From contig JAJDUC010000091.1 in assembly GCA_022826865.1 (NCBI GenBank), positions 1-46,249 on the forward strand: DNA of 46,249 nt, read 5' to 3'. This stretch comes from Anaerolineae bacterium (GTDB lineage Bacteria; Chloroflexota; Anaerolineae; Aggregatilineales; Phototrophicaceae). Numbering within the stretch: the first letter of the stretch is position 1; each line of letters begins with the position of its first letter. The notes under the pieces were generated by a model that made no database searches, was not told the DNA's origin, and saw only the letters and a list, made by a program, of their open reading frames with translations. A program made the position numbers and the translations under genes. This document shows, piece after piece, positions 32,585-40,723 of the stretch.

Positions 32585-33880
32585 ATGAAAACCTTAAAGA
32601 TTCTTTTTGCTATCGCAGTTCTGATCTTGGCGCTTGCGCCCGTTGGCGCGCAAGATGTCACCACGGTCTCTATGTGGTTCAGCGAAGGCTCCACGCTGGA
32701 TTGCTGGGGTCCCATCATGCTCGAATTCAACGAAATCGATCCTTCCGTCCAGTTGGAAATCGTGCCCCAGGCTGACACCTGGAATGTCACCCGCACCGCT
32801 GTCGCCGGCGGCGGCGGCCCCGACATTGTGCGCACGCCCGGTCCTTCTTTCGTATACGAAATGGCGCAGGCCGGCTTGATCCTGCCCATGGACGCCTTCG
32901 CCGATGAAATGGGCTGGGGCGATTTCTTCTTCGATTGGGCGCTTGACCTGGGCTTGGTCGACGGTCAACTTTACAGCCTTTCCGATGAGCTCGAGACCTT
33001 GCTGCTCTACTACAACACCGACGTCTTCGAAATGAACGGCTGGACGCCGCCCGATACGATGGACGAATTGAACGCCTTGTCCGAAGAGGTCGCCGCAGCT
33101 GGCTATACCGTCTTCTCGCATGGCAACGCCAGTTGGCGCCCCTCGAACGAATGGTTCGTCGGCGAATATATGACGCAGATTGCCGGCCCGCACAACGTCT
33201 ACAAGGCGCTGACCGGGCAGATCCCCTGGACCGACGAGAGCATGGTCAACGCCATAGAAATCCTGGATGCGCACATGCAGGCTGGTTGGTACGGCGGCGG
33301 CATTGACCTCTACTTCACCAACGACGGCGCGACGCGTCGGGCGATGTTCGCCGATGGCACCGCGGCCATGAATATCGAAGGCAGTTGGGCTATCCGCAGC
33401 CTGGGCGAGTACTTCGGCGAGTCCGGCCAGGATTGGGATTGGGTGCCCGTGCCCAGCCACGACGGCACCGATTACTTCACCATCGGCATGGGCAACACCA
33501 GCTCCATCAACGCCAACAGCCCCCATCCCGAAGTGGCCGCGCAGTTCCTGACCTGGTACTTCTCGCCAGCGACGCAGGGCAAGATGCTCACCGCCTGCCG
33601 CAAAGGGCCGGCCCCGGTAAGCATTTCAGAAGAAGTCATGGGCGAGCTTGACCCGCGCATCGCCCGGGTCTATTCCGAGCTCTCGGAAGCCTCCGCCAAT
33701 GACCGCTATGGTTACACCACCTGGACCTTCTGGCCGCCCAAGAGCGACGTCTACATCTATGAAGAAGTAGAGCGCGTCTGGACCGGCGAAATCACAGTCA
33801 TGGATTATCTCGAAGGCTTGGATGAGGTCTTTGCCGAAGAGCTCGCCGCCGGGGATATCCCACCGATTCCAACCCGCTAA
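32585..33880 (+). CDS. ABC transporter substrate-binding protein (SBP family 1), first of a tandem pair
   Basis: 431 aa; GAAGGAGGAAAC before the ATG gives a strong Shine-Dalgarno. The signal peptide ends APVGAQD. Core features are SMWFSEGSTLDCWGPIMLEFNEIDPSVQLEIVPQ, GGGGPDIVRTPGPSFVYEMAQAG, YSLSDELETLLLYYNTDVFEMNGW, AMNIEGSWAIRSLGEYFG and VPVPSHDGTDYFTIGMGNTSSINANSPHPE. By eye roughly 85% identical to the next gene and the same length. It probably binds the compound later handled by the ADP-ribosylglycohydrolase-family proteins and the kinase of the same operon. It is followed by a terminator-like hairpin. Confidence 0.9.
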   Translation: MKTLKILFAIAVLILALAPVGAQDVTTVSMWFSEGSTLDCWGPIMLEFNEIDPSVQLEIVPQADTWNVTRTAVAGGGGPDIVRTPGPSFVYEMAQAGLILPMDAFADEMGWGDFFFDWALDLGLVDGQLYSLSDELETLLLYYNTDVFEMNGWTPPDTMDELNALSEEVAAAGYTVFSHGNASWRPSNEWFVGEYMTQIAGPHNVYKALTGQIPWTDESMVNAIEILDAHMQAGWYGGGIDLYFTNDGATRRAMFADGTAAMNIEGSWAIRSLGEYFGESGQDWDWVPVPSHDGTDYFTIGMGNTSSINANSPHPEVAAQFLTWYFSPATQGKMLTACRKGPAPVSISEEVMGELDPRIARVYSELSEASANDRYGYTTWTFWPPKSDVYIYEEVERVWTGEITVMDYLEGLDEVFAEELAAGDIPPIPTR

Positions 33881-33895
33881 AGCGAAGATTTTCCG

Positions 33896-33930
33896 GCGCT
33901 GGCCGTTATCACGACGGTCAGCGCTTTTTC
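33896..33930 (+). terminator. Terminator-like hairpin between the tandem receptor genes
   Basis: GCGCTGGCCGT (33896-33906) pairs with ACGGTCAGCGC (33914-33924) over 11 bp with one G-T pair, followed by TTTTTC. This has the form of an intrinsic terminator, so the two receptors may be expressed at different levels. Confidence 0.65.
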
Positions 33931-34002
33931 AACACTTGCGGGGAAGCGAAGGCTCAATACAATTTGCCCGTCACAGTTTCGGATTACTCCAGAGGAGGAG
34001 AC

Positions 34003-35298
34003 GTGAAACAGTTTAAGATTTTCTTTGCAGTCGCAGTTTTGATCCTGGCGCTTGCGCCCGTTGGCGCGCAAGATGTCACCACGGTCTCTATGTGGTTCAG
34101 CGAAGGCTCCACGCTCGATTGCTGGGGTCCCCTCATGCTTGAATTCAACGAAGTCGATCCTTCCATCCAGTTGGAAATCGTGCCGCAGGCGGATACCTGG
34201 AATGTGACCCGCACCGCTGTCGCTGGCGGCGGCGGACCCGACATCGTCCGCACACCGGGACCCTCTTTCGTCTACGAAATGGCGCAAGCCGGCCTGATTC
34301 TGCCCATGGACGCCTTCGCCGATGAAATGGGCTGGGGCGACTTCTTCTTCGACTGGGCGCTTGACCTTGGCCTAGTCGACGGCCAGCTCTACAGCCTCTC
34401 AGATGAACTCGAAACTCTTGTGATGTATTACAATGTCGAGGTCTTTGAAGAGCACGGCTGGACGCCGCCCGATACGATGGACGAACTGAACGCCCTGGCC
34501 GAAGAGGTCGAGGCGGCTGGTTTGACTGTCTTCTCCCATGGCAACGCCAGCTGGCGCCCCACCAACGAACACTTCGTCGGCGAATACTGGACTCAGGTCG
34601 CCGGGCCCCACAAGGTCTACCAGGCGCTGTCCGGTGAAATTCCCTGGACCGACGAGAGCCTGGTAGAAGCCATCGAACTCCTGGATGCGCATATGCAAGC
34701 CGGTTGGTACGGCGGCGGCGTCGACCTCTACTTCACCAACGACGGCGTCTATCGGCGCACATCGCTGGCGGAAGGCTCCGCGGCCATGAACATCGAAGGC
34801 AGCTGGGCCATCCGCGGCACGGTTGATTACTTCGGCGAGTCCGGCCAAACTTGGGATTGGGTGCCCGTTCCCAGCCATGACGGCACCGATTACTTCACCA
34901 TCGGCATGGGCAATACCAGCTCCATCAACGCCAACAGCCCCCATCCGGAGGCAGCCGCGCAATTCCTGACCTGGTACTTCTCGCCGGAGACGCAGGGCAA
35001 GATGCTCACCAATTGCCTCAAGGGCCCTGCCCCCGTTGCCATTGGCGAGGATGTCCTGGGCGCGCTTGACCCGCGCATCGCCAGGATCTATGCCGCGCTG
35101 TCGGATGCCTCCGCCAATGACCGCTACGGTTACACCACCTGGACCTTCTGGCCGCCCAAGAGCGATGTCTACATCTACGAAGAAATCGAGCGCGTCTGGA
35201 CCGGTGAAATCACCGCGATGGAGTATTCGCAAGGCTTGCAAGAGCTCTTCGCCGAAGAGCTTGAAGCCGGCGATATTCCGCCGATCCCGACCCGCTAA
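34003..35298 (+). CDS. ABC transporter substrate-binding protein (SBP family 1), second of a tandem pair
   Basis: 431 aa from a GTG preceded directly by AGAGGAGGAG (33991-34000). The signal peptide is VKQFKIFFAVAVLILALAPVGAQD. It aligns with the previous protein end to end without gaps. Differences cluster in a few surface-like segments: TDVFEMNGW versus VEVFEEHGW, EWFVGEYMTQIAGPHNVYKAL versus EHFVGEYWTQVAGPHKVYQAL, ATRRAMFADGT versus VYRRTSLAEGS. The ligand-pocket aromatic residues look conserved, so the two may differ slightly in ligand. The permeases follow after a second hairpin. Confidence 0.9.
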   Translation: MKQFKIFFAVAVLILALAPVGAQDVTTVSMWFSEGSTLDCWGPLMLEFNEVDPSIQLEIVPQADTWNVTRTAVAGGGGPDIVRTPGPSFVYEMAQAGLILPMDAFADEMGWGDFFFDWALDLGLVDGQLYSLSDELETLVMYYNVEVFEEHGWTPPDTMDELNALAEEVEAAGLTVFSHGNASWRPTNEHFVGEYWTQVAGPHKVYQALSGEIPWTDESLVEAIELLDAHMQAGWYGGGVDLYFTNDGVYRRTSLAEGSAAMNIEGSWAIRGTVDYFGESGQTWDWVPVPSHDGTDYFTIGMGNTSSINANSPHPEAAAQFLTWYFSPETQGKMLTNCLKGPAPVAIGEDVLGALDPRIARIYAALSDASANDRYGYTTWTFWPPKSDVYIYEEIERVWTGEITAMEYSQGLQELFAEELEAGDIPPIPTR

Positions 35299-35311
35299 CG
35301 CTGAGTTTTCC

Positions 35312-35343
35312 GGCGCTGGCCGTCTTCACGGCGGCCGGCGCCA
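35312..35343 (+). other. Stem-loop between second receptor and permease
   Basis: GGCGCTGGCCG pairs over 11 bp with CGGCCGGCGCC-like sequence ending near 35342. It resembles the 33896 hairpin, including the TTTTCCGGCGCTGGCCGT context, so it was probably copied with the receptor duplication, but it lacks the T-run. Confidence 0.55.
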
Positions 35344-35380
35344 ACTTCGGTCCCCCCGTTAGTCAGGAAAGGCAAGCGCA

Positions 35381-36325
35381 ATGGCGGTTCTGACACAGAA
35401 GAAACCGACGACTATTCTTGAAAAACTCAATGATGAAACCTGGCGCCGAAAGTTCTTGCGGAATGTAATCATCCCCTGGATTTTCATTGCGCCCTTGCTG
35501 TTGCTCCATATCTATGTTGTCACCATTCCAGCGGTCCAAGGCATCTACATGTCCATGACCGATTGGAAGGGCGTGGGCCAGAACGCCAACTTCGTCGGGC
35601 TGGACAATTACCGAGAGCTGTTTTTCGAAGACGAAACCTTTGGCAAAGCTCTGGGCAACAATATCATATGGATGATTTTCTTCCTGACGGTGCCCTTTAT
35701 CCTGGCGCTCTTTGCCGCCACCATGCTCAGCCAGATCAAGCGCGGCGGCATGGTCTACCGCAGCATCCTCTTCATCCCTTATGTCTTGGCCAGCGTAGTC
35801 ACCATTACGATCTGGAAGAACTTATTGAACCCTCAGCGAGGCGTCGGCGCCGCCTTGGCGGAAATGGGCATACAGGGCTTCGATATCGCTTATCTCGGCC
35901 GCCCGGAGACCGCCCTGATGTCCATCGCCTTCATCGACAATTGGCACTTCTGGGGCTTTTTGATGATCCTCTTCCTGGCCGCCATGCAATCCATCCCGCC
36001 GGTGCTATACGACGCCGCCAAGATCGACGGCGCCAACCGCTGGGACGAATTCCGTCATGTCACCCTGCCCGGCATCCGACCGGTCGTGCTCTTCATGTTT
36101 ATGATGGTGGCCATCTGGTCCTTCCTGGCTTTTGATTACATCTTCTTGTCGACCCAAGGCGGTCCCGGAGGCGCCTCCGAGGTGATCGCCACCCTGCTCT
36201 ACAAGAACGCCTTTTTCCGCTTCGAGGCCGGTTACGGCGCGGCGATGGGTGTCGTCATCAGCATATTCGCCGGCTTCATCATCATGATATTCGTCACTCT
36301 GCGGCGGAGAGGATGGGATATATGA
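35381..36325 (+). CDS. ABC transporter permease (MalF type) of the ribosyl-compound operon
   Basis: 314 aa; AGGAAAGG lies upstream. About 35 polar residues precede the first membrane segment (FLRNVIIPWIFIAPLLLLHIYVV). The EAA loop is YDAAKIDGANRWDEFRHVTLPGIRP, followed by LSTQGGPGGASEVIATLLYKNAF. It partners the next permease and is served by two receptors. No ATPase gene is linked. Confidence 0.92.
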   Translation: MAVLTQKKPTTILEKLNDETWRRKFLRNVIIPWIFIAPLLLLHIYVVTIPAVQGIYMSMTDWKGVGQNANFVGLDNYRELFFEDETFGKALGNNIIWMIFFLTVPFILALFAATMLSQIKRGGMVYRSILFIPYVLASVVTITIWKNLLNPQRGVGAALAEMGIQGFDIAYLGRPETALMSIAFIDNWHFWGFLMILFLAAMQSIPPVLYDAAKIDGANRWDEFRHVTLPGIRPVVLFMFMMVAIWSFLAFDYIFLSTQGGPGGASEVIATLLYKNAFFRFEAGYGAAMGVVISIFAGFIIMIFVTLRRRGWDI

Positions 36326-37209
36326 CCGCCATTGGCAAAGTTTCGCTTCAGGACGCCGTACTGCAAAGAGGGCGCAGCCGCGAACGCAGCCGGCTGCTGG
36401 TCTTCAACCATGCGGTGCTGCTGCTATTGACCGCCTTCGCCGTCATTCCGCTTTTAGTATTGGCGTTCAACTCGGTCAAAACGAACCTCGAAATCGGTCA
36501 GAACCCATTGGGACCGCCGATTAATATCGTCCCCGATAACTTTCCTAATGCCTGGGATAAAGGCAATTTCGCCACAACCATGGGCAATAGCGTCATTTAT
36601 GTGGTAGCCACAATCGCGGCTGAGTTGGTATTTGGCGGGCTGGCCGCCTATGCCCTTGCGCGCAAAAAACCGCCCGGCTCCGATGCGCTCATGCTCTACT
36701 TCCTGGTCGCCTCGACCATCCCGCTGTGGATGTATATCGTGCCGCTCTTCGTCCAAATCAACTCCTTGAAGCGGCTCGGCGTAGACGCCAGATTCCTGCT
36801 TATCATGGTATATGTGGCCGGCAACGCGCCCTTGACCATCTTCCTGCTGCGCTCTTACATGATCGATTTGCCCGGCGAATTAGAGGACGCCGCCCGCGTC
36901 GACGGCGCCAATGAATTCCAAGTGCTGACGCGCATCGTCATCCCCTTGACTATGCCCGGTTTCCTGACCGTCGGCTTGGTGGTTGGCTTGGGTGTCTGGA
37001 ACGAGTTCCTGCTGGCGCTGACCTTTATTCACGACCCGAACCAATACCCGGTCACGACCAGCTTCTACAAATTCGTCGACCGCTTTGACCGCGATTGGGC
37101 GCTGACCAGCGCTGGCGCCATCATCATCATCTTTCCCGTCATGGTGCTCTTCCTGGCTTTGCAGCGGCAGTTCATCAATGGCTTGGCCGAAGGCGGCATC
37201 AAGACCTAA
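36322..37209 (+). CDS. ABC transporter permease (MalG type) of the ribosyl-compound operon
   Basis: 295 aa from the ATG at 36322 (ATGA overlap with the previous stop). GGAGAGG at 36306-36312 could also serve the ATG at 36313. A polar N terminus of about 28 residues precedes HAVLLLLTAFAVIPLLVLAFNS. The EAA loop is LEDAARVDGANEFQVLTRIVIPLTMP. It ends FINGLAEGGIKT, the usual MalG ending. GC-rich inverted sequence follows the stop (37215-37252). Confidence 0.92.
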   Translation: MTAIGKVSLQDAVLQRGRSRERSRLLVFNHAVLLLLTAFAVIPLLVLAFNSVKTNLEIGQNPLGPPINIVPDNFPNAWDKGNFATTMGNSVIYVVATIAAELVFGGLAAYALARKKPPGSDALMLYFLVASTIPLWMYIVPLFVQINSLKRLGVDARFLLIMVYVAGNAPLTIFLLRSYMIDLPGELEDAARVDGANEFQVLTRIVIPLTMPGFLTVGLVVGLGVWNEFLLALTFIHDPNQYPVTTSFYKFVDRFDRDWALTSAGAIIIIFPVMVLFLALQRQFINGLAEGGIKT

Positions 37210-37280
37210 TTGGACTTTCCCGGCGCCGCCGGTGAATGCGCCCGCCGGCGCGTCAATGCAAATTAGCGCGAAGATTGCGC

Positions 37281-37301
37281 GGGCGGCTCGCTGAGTCGCC
37301 C
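37281..37301. repeat. Single stem-loop (GGGCGA family)
   Basis: GGGCGGCTC-gct-GAGTCGCCC: a 9-bp stem with one G-T pair, just before the ADP-ribosylglycohydrolase-family gene. The CTC/GAG centre equals that of the right hairpin at 45836. Confidence 0.6.
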
Positions 37302-37327
37302 GATTGAATAATGCGAGGCGAATCAGA

Positions 37328-38464
37328 ATGACCTCAATTGAAGAATCTCGCTTGTATGACAAAGCGCTGGGTTGCCTGTATGGCGGCGCAATCGGCGATG
37401 CTATGGGTGGACCGGCCGAGGGACGCATGCCGGAGGAAATCCAGACGCGTTACGGCTACATCACCGATATGGTCGAGGGCTGGGACGGTCCGTCGGACAT
37501 TGGCAAAGGCGATGCGCGCTATACCGACGACAGTCACATGGTGCAGTTGCTCAGCCGCTGTTACATCGAAGAAGATGATCACCTCGATGCCTATTCCTTC
37601 GCCCGCCGTATCGTGCCGCTGATCGCGGACGAAGACCGCTGGGTGCCTGAACGCGGCCAACACATGAAGCTGGTTGACCGCCTCTTCTATCCTGAAAAAT
37701 GGCTGCTGATGCGCTTGCGCCTGGCCAATGCCGAGCCGCGCCAAGGGGGCATCGGCAACATGGTGAACTGTGGCGCGGCCATGTACGCGGCGCCGGTAGG
37801 CATCATCAACGCCGGCGATCCCAACAGCGCCTATCGCGAAGCGGTTGATGTCTTCAGCGCGCATCAGCACAGTTTCGGTTTGGAGGCGGCGGCCGTGATG
37901 GCGACTGCTGTTGCCGCCGCATTTGCGCCATCCGCGACCGTGGATTCGATAATTGACGCCTGTTTGTTGTACGCCAAAGAAGGAACCAAGCGGGCGATTG
38001 AAGCGGTGCTGGAGGCGGCAGGCCGGCATTCGGATTGGAAAACGGCGTATGAGCCATTGCGCGAAGCCATCCGCCCTTACGACACCGGCGTCGAATCCAG
38101 GGCGGACCGCGGCAAACCCGGCACCAATCATTGGCTGCCCAGCCGCGAACACAGTATTGAAGAGTTGCCCATCGCCCTGGGCTACCTTGTCGTCACCGCT
38201 GGCGACTTTGAAGGCAGCATCTTCGGCGGCATCAATTATGGGCGCGATAACGATTCCATCGCCGGCATGGCGGGCGCGATCGCCGGCGCTTTGCATGGCT
38301 CTGGCGCGATCCGCTCCGAGTGGATGGAGCAGATCGACCGCGCCAACAGGACCGACCTGCGTCCGACCGCGCGCGACCTGACCGGCTTGGCCGTCAAGTT
38401 GCAGCGGAGACAATTTGAAGCCGCGCAGGCAAGAGATACAGCATTTAGCGATTTAATGAATTGA
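37328..38464 (+). CDS. ADP-ribosylglycohydrolase-family protein
   Basis: 378 aa from the ATG at 37328 (GAGGCGAA upstream is a weak Shine-Dalgarno). Helical ADPRH fold: GCLYGGAIGDAMGGPAEGR (15-33), the metal motif YTDDS (65-69) and the distal FGGINYGRDNDSIAGMAGAIAGAL with D307 and D309. In DraG/ADPRH enzymes two Mg ions held by these acids cleave N- or O-ribosyl bonds. Here, between an importer and a PfkB kinase, the more likely job is catabolic: cleaving a ribosylated or nucleoside-like compound. All metal ligands I can place are present. It is the first of two members in a row. Confidence 0.88.
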   Translation: MTSIEESRLYDKALGCLYGGAIGDAMGGPAEGRMPEEIQTRYGYITDMVEGWDGPSDIGKGDARYTDDSHMVQLLSRCYIEEDDHLDAYSFARRIVPLIADEDRWVPERGQHMKLVDRLFYPEKWLLMRLRLANAEPRQGGIGNMVNCGAAMYAAPVGIINAGDPNSAYREAVDVFSAHQHSFGLEAAAVMATAVAAAFAPSATVDSIIDACLLYAKEGTKRAIEAVLEAAGRHSDWKTAYEPLREAIRPYDTGVESRADRGKPGTNHWLPSREHSIEELPIALGYLVVTAGDFEGSIFGGINYGRDNDSIAGMAGAIAGALHGSGAIRSEWMEQIDRANRTDLRPTARDLTGLAVKLQRRQFEAAQARDTAFSDLMN

Positions 38465-38476
38465 GGAGAGGGTTTG

Positions 38477-40651
38477 ATGAGTTTGCCAAGCGACTATTTG
38501 GAGCGCGTCTACGCCGGTGTATTGGGCAAGATTATCGGTGTTTACCTGGGCCGTCCCTTTGAAGGCTGGACCTACGAAGCCATCAGCGAGCACCTGGGCG
38601 AGATCAACTACTACGTGCATGATCGTCTGGGAGTGCCCCTTATAGTCACCGATGACGACATCTCCGGCACATTCACCTTCATCCGCGCCTTGGAAGACTA
38701 CGGGTACGACCCGGAGATATCGCCGGCGCAAATCGGCCAGACCTGGCTGAATTACCTGATCGAAGAGCAAACCGTGCTCTGGTGGGGCGGCATGGGCAAC
38801 TCGACTGAGCACACGGCCTATCTGCGCCTCAAGCAGGGCGTTGAAGCGCCTTTGAGCGGCTCGGTCGAGCTCAACGGCAAGGTGGTCGCCGAGCAGATTG
38901 GCGCGCAGATTTTCATTGACGGCTGGGCTTTGGTGGCGCCGGGCGACCCGGAATTCGCGGCCGATTTGGCTGGGCGCGCCGGCAGCGTCAGCCATGGCGG
39001 CGAAGCCGTCTACGGCGCGCAATGCCTGGCGGCGATGGAAGCGCAAGCTTTCGTCGAATCCGACATTAACAAGTTGATCGACACCGGGGCCTCCGTTATT
39101 CCCAATGACTCGATCATCTACGCCATGATAAACGACATCCGCGAATGGCATGCCAAAGAACCGAATTGGCGCAAGGGCCGCGAATTGCTGGCGGATCGCT
39201 ACGGCTATCACATTTATGGCGGCAACTGCCACATGGTCCCCAACCACGGTCTGATGATTTTCTCCATGCTCTATGGCGATGACGACTTCCAACGCACGCT
39301 CATGATCGTCAATACCAGCGGCTGGGATACCGATTGCAACTCGGGCAATATCGGCTGCTTGATGGGCATCAAGGACGGGTTGGCCGGCCTGGCCACCGGG
39401 CCCGATTATCGCGGGCCAGTCGCCGACCGCATGTATATTCCCACGGCCGATGGCGGCAATGCGATTACCGACGCCGTAACGCAAAGCGTCCGCCTGGTGA
39501 ATACGGGGCGCGCGCTGCGCGGGCAGGCGCCGGTCGAGCCCAAAGACGGTGCCCGTTATCACTTTGACTTGCCCGGCGCCGTGCAAGGTTTCATGAACCA
39601 GGACTCGATCGAATCCCGCGATGTGGTCGCCATTAGCAACGCGCAGGCGCCTGAACTTAGCAACCGCGGCGAGCGCCTGCTCGCGCTGGATTACGCTGGC
39701 CTTGCGCCCGGGCGCGTCGGACGGGTCGAGACCGCGACCTTCGTTCCCTCCGCTGAAATCAACGCTCATTTCGAGAAAGGCGGCTACGGCCTGATGGCCA
39801 GCCCGAGACTCTCGCCCGGTCAAACGATCCGCGCCCGCGTCCTCGCTGACAGCGGCAACGCCAGCGCTGTGGATGTCGCACTATATGTCCAGCACTACAA
39901 CCGCGAGGATGGGCTTGACATCCTTGAGGGTTCCGGCGCAAATCTCAGCGCCGGACAGTCGGCCGAGCTGGAATGGCAAGTGCCCGACCTCGAAGGCTAT
40001 CCCATCGCCGCGGTTGGACTGCAAATCAGTGGAGCGGGCAGCGCCAGCGGCCGCGTCTATCTCGATTGGCTGACTTGGGATGGCGCGCCAAACCTGCGGC
40101 TCAAGCGCCCCCACGCGCGGGATTTCGCCCGGTGGGACCGCAGAATGAGCGGCCTGATGTGGAAGCGCGCCTGGGTCAACGGCCTGGACGCGGCCAAAGG
40201 GCGCATGGTGTATCTGGACTTTTATCCAGAAACCTACCGCTTGATTCAGAACGAAGGGCGCGGTTTGATGATGACCGGCTGCCGCGACTGGACCGATTAT
40301 CAGGTGAGTGCCAAGCTGACGCCGCATATGTGCAAAGCCGGCGGTTTGGGCGCGCGCGTCCAAGGCATGAAGCGCCACTACGCCATGCTCTGCGATGAAA
40401 CGGGTGTCCGCCTGGTTTCAACGCTGGAAGGCCAGGACACGGTGTTGGCGGAAGCCAGCGGAGGATGGACGTTGGGGACCGAGCATGAGCTCGCGCTCCA
40501 GGTCCAGGGCAATACGCTCGCCGGATATCTGGATGGCGCGCTGGTGGTCAAAGCGGAGGATCCGGAAGCGCGTTACGCCGGCGGCGGCATCGCCCTCGTC
40601 TGCGAAGAGGGGCGCATCGGCTGTGAAGATGTCGAGGTGAGGCCGATCTAG
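38477..40651 (+). CDS. Large ADP-ribosylglycohydrolase-family protein with C-terminal beta-sandwich domains
   Basis: 724 aa; GAGGAGAGG lies 7-8 nt before the ATG. Residues 1-365 are an ADPRH domain: YAGVLGKIIGVYLGRPFEG, TDDD (58-61), NTSGWDTDCNSGNIGCLMG (D284, D286). Residues about 400-545 look like a beta domain (LALDYAGLAPGRVGRVETATFVP, VYLDWLTWDG). Residues about 555-724 look like a concanavalin/LamG-type module (GLMMTGCRDWTDYQVSAKLTPHM, GLGARVQGMKRHYAMLCDE, HELALQVQGNTLAGYLDGALVVKAEDP), close to domains seen in sugar-binding hydrolases. There is no signal peptide, so it is probably cytoplasmic. The architecture suggests a glycoside-type substrate rather than ADP-ribosylated protein. Confidence 0.85.
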   Translation: MSLPSDYLERVYAGVLGKIIGVYLGRPFEGWTYEAISEHLGEINYYVHDRLGVPLIVTDDDISGTFTFIRALEDYGYDPEISPAQIGQTWLNYLIEEQTVLWWGGMGNSTEHTAYLRLKQGVEAPLSGSVELNGKVVAEQIGAQIFIDGWALVAPGDPEFAADLAGRAGSVSHGGEAVYGAQCLAAMEAQAFVESDINKLIDTGASVIPNDSIIYAMINDIREWHAKEPNWRKGRELLADRYGYHIYGGNCHMVPNHGLMIFSMLYGDDDFQRTLMIVNTSGWDTDCNSGNIGCLMGIKDGLAGLATGPDYRGPVADRMYIPTADGGNAITDAVTQSVRLVNTGRALRGQAPVEPKDGARYHFDLPGAVQGFMNQDSIESRDVVAISNAQAPELSNRGERLLALDYAGLAPGRVGRVETATFVPSAEINAHFEKGGYGLMASPRLSPGQTIRARVLADSGNASAVDVALYVQHYNREDGLDILEGSGANLSAGQSAELEWQVPDLEGYPIAAVGLQISGAGSASGRVYLDWLTWDGAPNLRLKRPHARDFARWDRRMSGLMWKRAWVNGLDAAKGRMVYLDFYPETYRLIQNEGRGLMMTGCRDWTDYQVSAKLTPHMCKAGGLGARVQGMKRHYAMLCDETGVRLVSTLEGQDTVLAEASGGWTLGTEHELALQVQGNTLAGYLDGALVVKAEDPEARYAGGGIALVCEEGRIGCEDVEVRPI

Positions 40652-40675
40652 CCTCTTCCATTAAGGAAAAAGGTA

Positions 40676-40696
40676 GGGCGGTCCATTGGGCCGCCC
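40676..40696. repeat. Single stem-loop (GGGCGA family)
   Basis: GGGCGGTCC-att-GGGCCGCCC in the 72-bp gap before the kinase gene: a 9-bp stem with one T-G pair, preceded by the family's GTA. Confidence 0.55.
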
Positions 40697-40723
40697 GCAT
40701 CCGTTAAACATTCCGCGTGCAAT

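Noticed and set aside
38453..39823. Long - strand open frame of 456 codons opposite the large ADPRH gene
   Set aside because: Same cause: the + strand carries clear ADPRH motifs and a strong ribosome site, and the - strand product is unlike any family.
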